DNA from: Candidatus Melainabacteria bacterium
Lineage (GTDB): Bacteria; Cyanobacteriota; Vampirovibrionia; LMEP-6097
Direction: 5' to 3'
Length of the DNA stretch: 7,405 nucleotides
Assembly (NCBI GenBank): GCA_028817775.1
Contig: JAPPOW010000011.1
Coordinates: 1 to 7,405 of the forward strand
This document shows, piece after piece, positions 6,125 to 7,405 of this stretch; position 1 is the first letter of the stretch, and each line of letters opens with the position of its first letter. Both the position numbers and the translations under genes were made by a program. The notes below the pieces were generated by a model. That model was not told the DNA's origin and ran no database searches. It saw nothing but the letters and a program-made list of their open reading frames with translations.

Positions 6125-7014
6125 TAACCTGCTAGCGCAGCTGCACCACCAACAATCTCCGAGATTTCTTGGGTGATACTTGCTTGTCTTGCTTTGTTGT
6201 AAGCGATAGTTTGTTTTTTGATGACTTCTTTAGCGTTATTGGTTGCATTGCTCATTGCAGTCATCCGCGCAGCCAGCTCACTAGTAGTAGCTTCAAGTAA
6301 ACTCTGGAAGATTCTGTTCTCGGTGTACATTGGCGCCAGGGTCTCAACCAAGGCTTCAGCATTGGGCTCCAGGATTTGGTAAGGCTCAGGCTTGAGTCCT
6401 CCTTCTTGCTCTTCAGTTTCACCAGAGATTGGTAAGAAATCAACTTGTTGAACTTCAGAACTTACTAGAGAAACAAAGTTGGTAGTAATGATTTCAACTT
6501 TATCAGAAGCACCAGTAGTAAAATCTTTGATTGCACGTTCAGCAATCAAGCTCGCTTCTTGGCTAGTAGGAACTGAGCTGAGGTTGACGAAAGATTCAAG
6601 TAAATCAAAATCACCACCACGAGCAAAAGCAGTCTTGGCTTTGCGACCAACTGTAATCAAGCGGACGATTTTGCCTTCCATATTCAGTTCACGAATTCTA
6701 CGTTGAGTTGCTTTGAAGATATTAGCGTTGTAAGCACCACAAAGACCACGATCAGAACTGATAACGACCAGTAGTACTTTTTTGACTTCTGGACGAGCTT
6801 GCAATAATGGGTTGCCAGCTAAATCATCTGGCGATAGTGAGCCAACCAGGTTACTGAATAATTCAGCAATCTTCTGAGAATAAGGTCTGGTAGTCTCGAG
6901 TTTCTTTTGCATTTTGTTGACCTTGGCAGCAGCAACAAGCTTCATTGCCGAGGTGATCTTCATGGTCTTCTTGGTAGAAGCAATTTTGACTCGAATTTCT
7001 TTTTGGTTAGCCAT
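6124..7014 (-). CDS. atpG: F1Fo ATP synthase gamma subunit
   Basis: This is the central rotor shaft that couples proton or sodium flow through Fo to catalysis in the alpha3beta3 head at the cytoplasmic membrane. The 296-residue protein has the expected N-terminal coiled-coil helix (MANQKEIRVKI…MKLVAAAKV), the Rossmann-like core with VISSDRGLCGAYN (84-96), and the C-terminal helix with ELAARMTAMSNATNNA (246-261) and YNKARQASITQE (272-283). The segment near 197-220 is as short as in E. coli, without the extra regulatory insert of photosynthetic cyanobacteria. It is unusual that no atpA or atpD is next to it: atpG is the first gene of its transcription unit and runs directly into the phosphorylase gene (TAATG overlap). 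No Shine-Dalgarno precedes the ATG. A possible -10 box TACAAT (7028-7023, minus strand) has no convincing -35 and would put the RNA start a few bases before the ATG. Confidence 0.96.
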   Translation of the reverse strand: MANQKEIRVKIASTKKTMKITSAMKLVAAAKVNKMQKKLETTRPYSQKIAELFSNLVGSLSPDDLAGNPLLQARPEVKKVLLVVISSDRGLCGAYNANIFKATQRRIRELNMEGKIVRLITVGRKAKTAFARGGDFDLLESFVNLSSVPTSQEASLIAERAIKDFTTGASDKVEIITTNFVSLVSSEVQQVDFLPISGETEEQEGGLKPEPYQILEPNAEALVETLAPMYTENRIFQSLLEATTSELAARMTAMSNATNNAKEVIKKQTIAYNKARQASITQEISEIVGGAAALAG

Positions 7015-7075
7015 TGATAGCTATTGTAACCTGGCAAATTAGCTCAAAAGTTTATATTTTTCGGTGAAATACATA

Positions 7076-7104
7076 TTGTTATTTTAAATTAGCTTGGTTA
7101 GAAT
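7076..7104 (+). promoter_or_regulatory. Candidate sigma70-type promoter for the Tat lipoprotein gene
   Basis: TTGTTA (7076-7081) and TAGAAT (7099-7104) are separated by 17 bases and match the consensus boxes at 4 and 5 of 6 positions. Transcription would begin at about 7110-7112, only a few bases before the ATG at 7114. The mRNA would then be almost leaderless, which fits the absence of a Shine-Dalgarno sequence. AT-rich spacers produce such matches by chance, so this is tentative. Confidence 0.35.
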
Positions 7105-7113
7105 GATTGAATT

Positions 7114-7405
7114 ATGGATCTTAGTAATGCTTTACTACCTAGACGAGGCTTTTTGGCGGCAGCTGGTGCTGGGCTCGTTTCTTTAACAGGTTGTGGAAAC
7201 GAAACCAGTACTCATGATAGCTCTGCTCGCTGGAACTTAAAGTCTTTGGCTGATAATCCTAATGCAGTACAGAATGCTCGTAAGCTTGGTAGCCTGCAAG
7301 TGCAGCTTGAGTTAGCTGAAATTACTGAAGCAGAGTTTAAGCAGCAAGCTGCTGACTTGATTGGAATACCTGCTGTAGAAAGAGACGAGACCGCATCGTA
7401 CCTTT
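7114..7405 (+). CDS. Tat-exported lipoprotein of unknown function, N-terminal part (3' end outside window)
   Basis: The frame is open from the ATG at 7114 to the window edge, giving 97 residues. The N-terminus carries a twin-arginine motif (PRRGFL, residues 9-14), a hydrophobic alanine/glycine-rich core, and a lipobox LTGC with Cys27. It is therefore probably exported folded by the Tat route and anchored to lipid outside the cytoplasmic membrane. After the cysteine there is a short hydrophilic linker (GNETSTHDSSAR) and then a helical, charged region (about 42-90) with no family I recognise. The start is chosen because it gives a complete signal peptide; the ATG at 7103 is in another frame that stops after 27 codons. 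The gene is divergent from atpG, with 99 bases between the two starts. Tat plus lipobox often goes with a redox or binding protein, but no function can be assigned. Confidence 0.75.
   Translation, partial: MDLSNALLPRRGFLAAAGAGLVSLTGCGNETSTHDSSARWNLKSLADNPNAVQNARKLGSLQVQLELAEITEAEFKQQAADLIGIPAVERDETASYL

Noticed and set aside
7103..7186. ATG at 7103 as an alternative start near the lipoprotein gene
   Set aside because: It reads a different frame that stops after 27 codons and overlaps the candidate -10 box. The ATG at 7114 gives a complete Tat lipoprotein signal.

Overview
The window looks like a chromosomal stretch from a bacterium related to the Cyanobacteriota. The methionine synthase, signal peptidase I and ATP synthase gamma protein all resemble the cyanobacterial forms of their families, as recalled without a database search. 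The gamma subunit nevertheless lacks the extra regulatory segment found in photosynthetic cyanobacteria. A non-photosynthetic relative (Vampirovibrionia/Melainabacteria type) is therefore my best guess, with moderate to low confidence. The DNA is moderately AT-rich. There are no tRNA or rRNA genes, no CRISPR array and no transposase.

Layout. Positions 1-1946 (+) are the C-terminal part of B12-dependent methionine synthase (metH), cut by the window edge. Positions 1947-2109 are a spacer rich in inverted repeats. lepB (signal peptidase I, 2110-2850, +) and a glycosyltransferase of the ArnT/PMT membrane family (2847-4556, +) overlap by 4 bases and are probably co-transcribed. A convergent spacer at 4557-4768 holds three successive inverted-repeat structures, including a strong hairpin that probably terminates transcription from one or both sides. 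On the minus strand, atpG (7014-6124) leads into a thymidine/pyrimidine-nucleoside phosphorylase gene (6124-4769) with a one-base TAATG overlap. Divergent from atpG, a Tat-type lipoprotein gene starts at 7114 and runs off the right edge.

Function. The genes do not form one pathway: methionine synthesis/B12, protein export, envelope lipid-linked glycosylation, the ATP synthase rotor shaft, nucleoside salvage, and an exported lipoprotein of unknown role. The lepB-glycosyltransferase pair shares an envelope theme.

The most interesting signal is a 39-bp element present twice (1425-1463 and 4515-4553; 33/39 identical by eye). It is read in the same frame inside two unrelated proteins: in a loop of the MetH activation domain, and as the last 13 residues of the glycosyltransferase. 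It folds as an imperfect hairpin, and the two copies differ by a compensatory pair change in the stem. This looks like a small mobile palindromic element that tolerates insertion into coding sequence. The copy at 4515-4553 directly abuts a second, about 102-bp, long inverted-repeat element.
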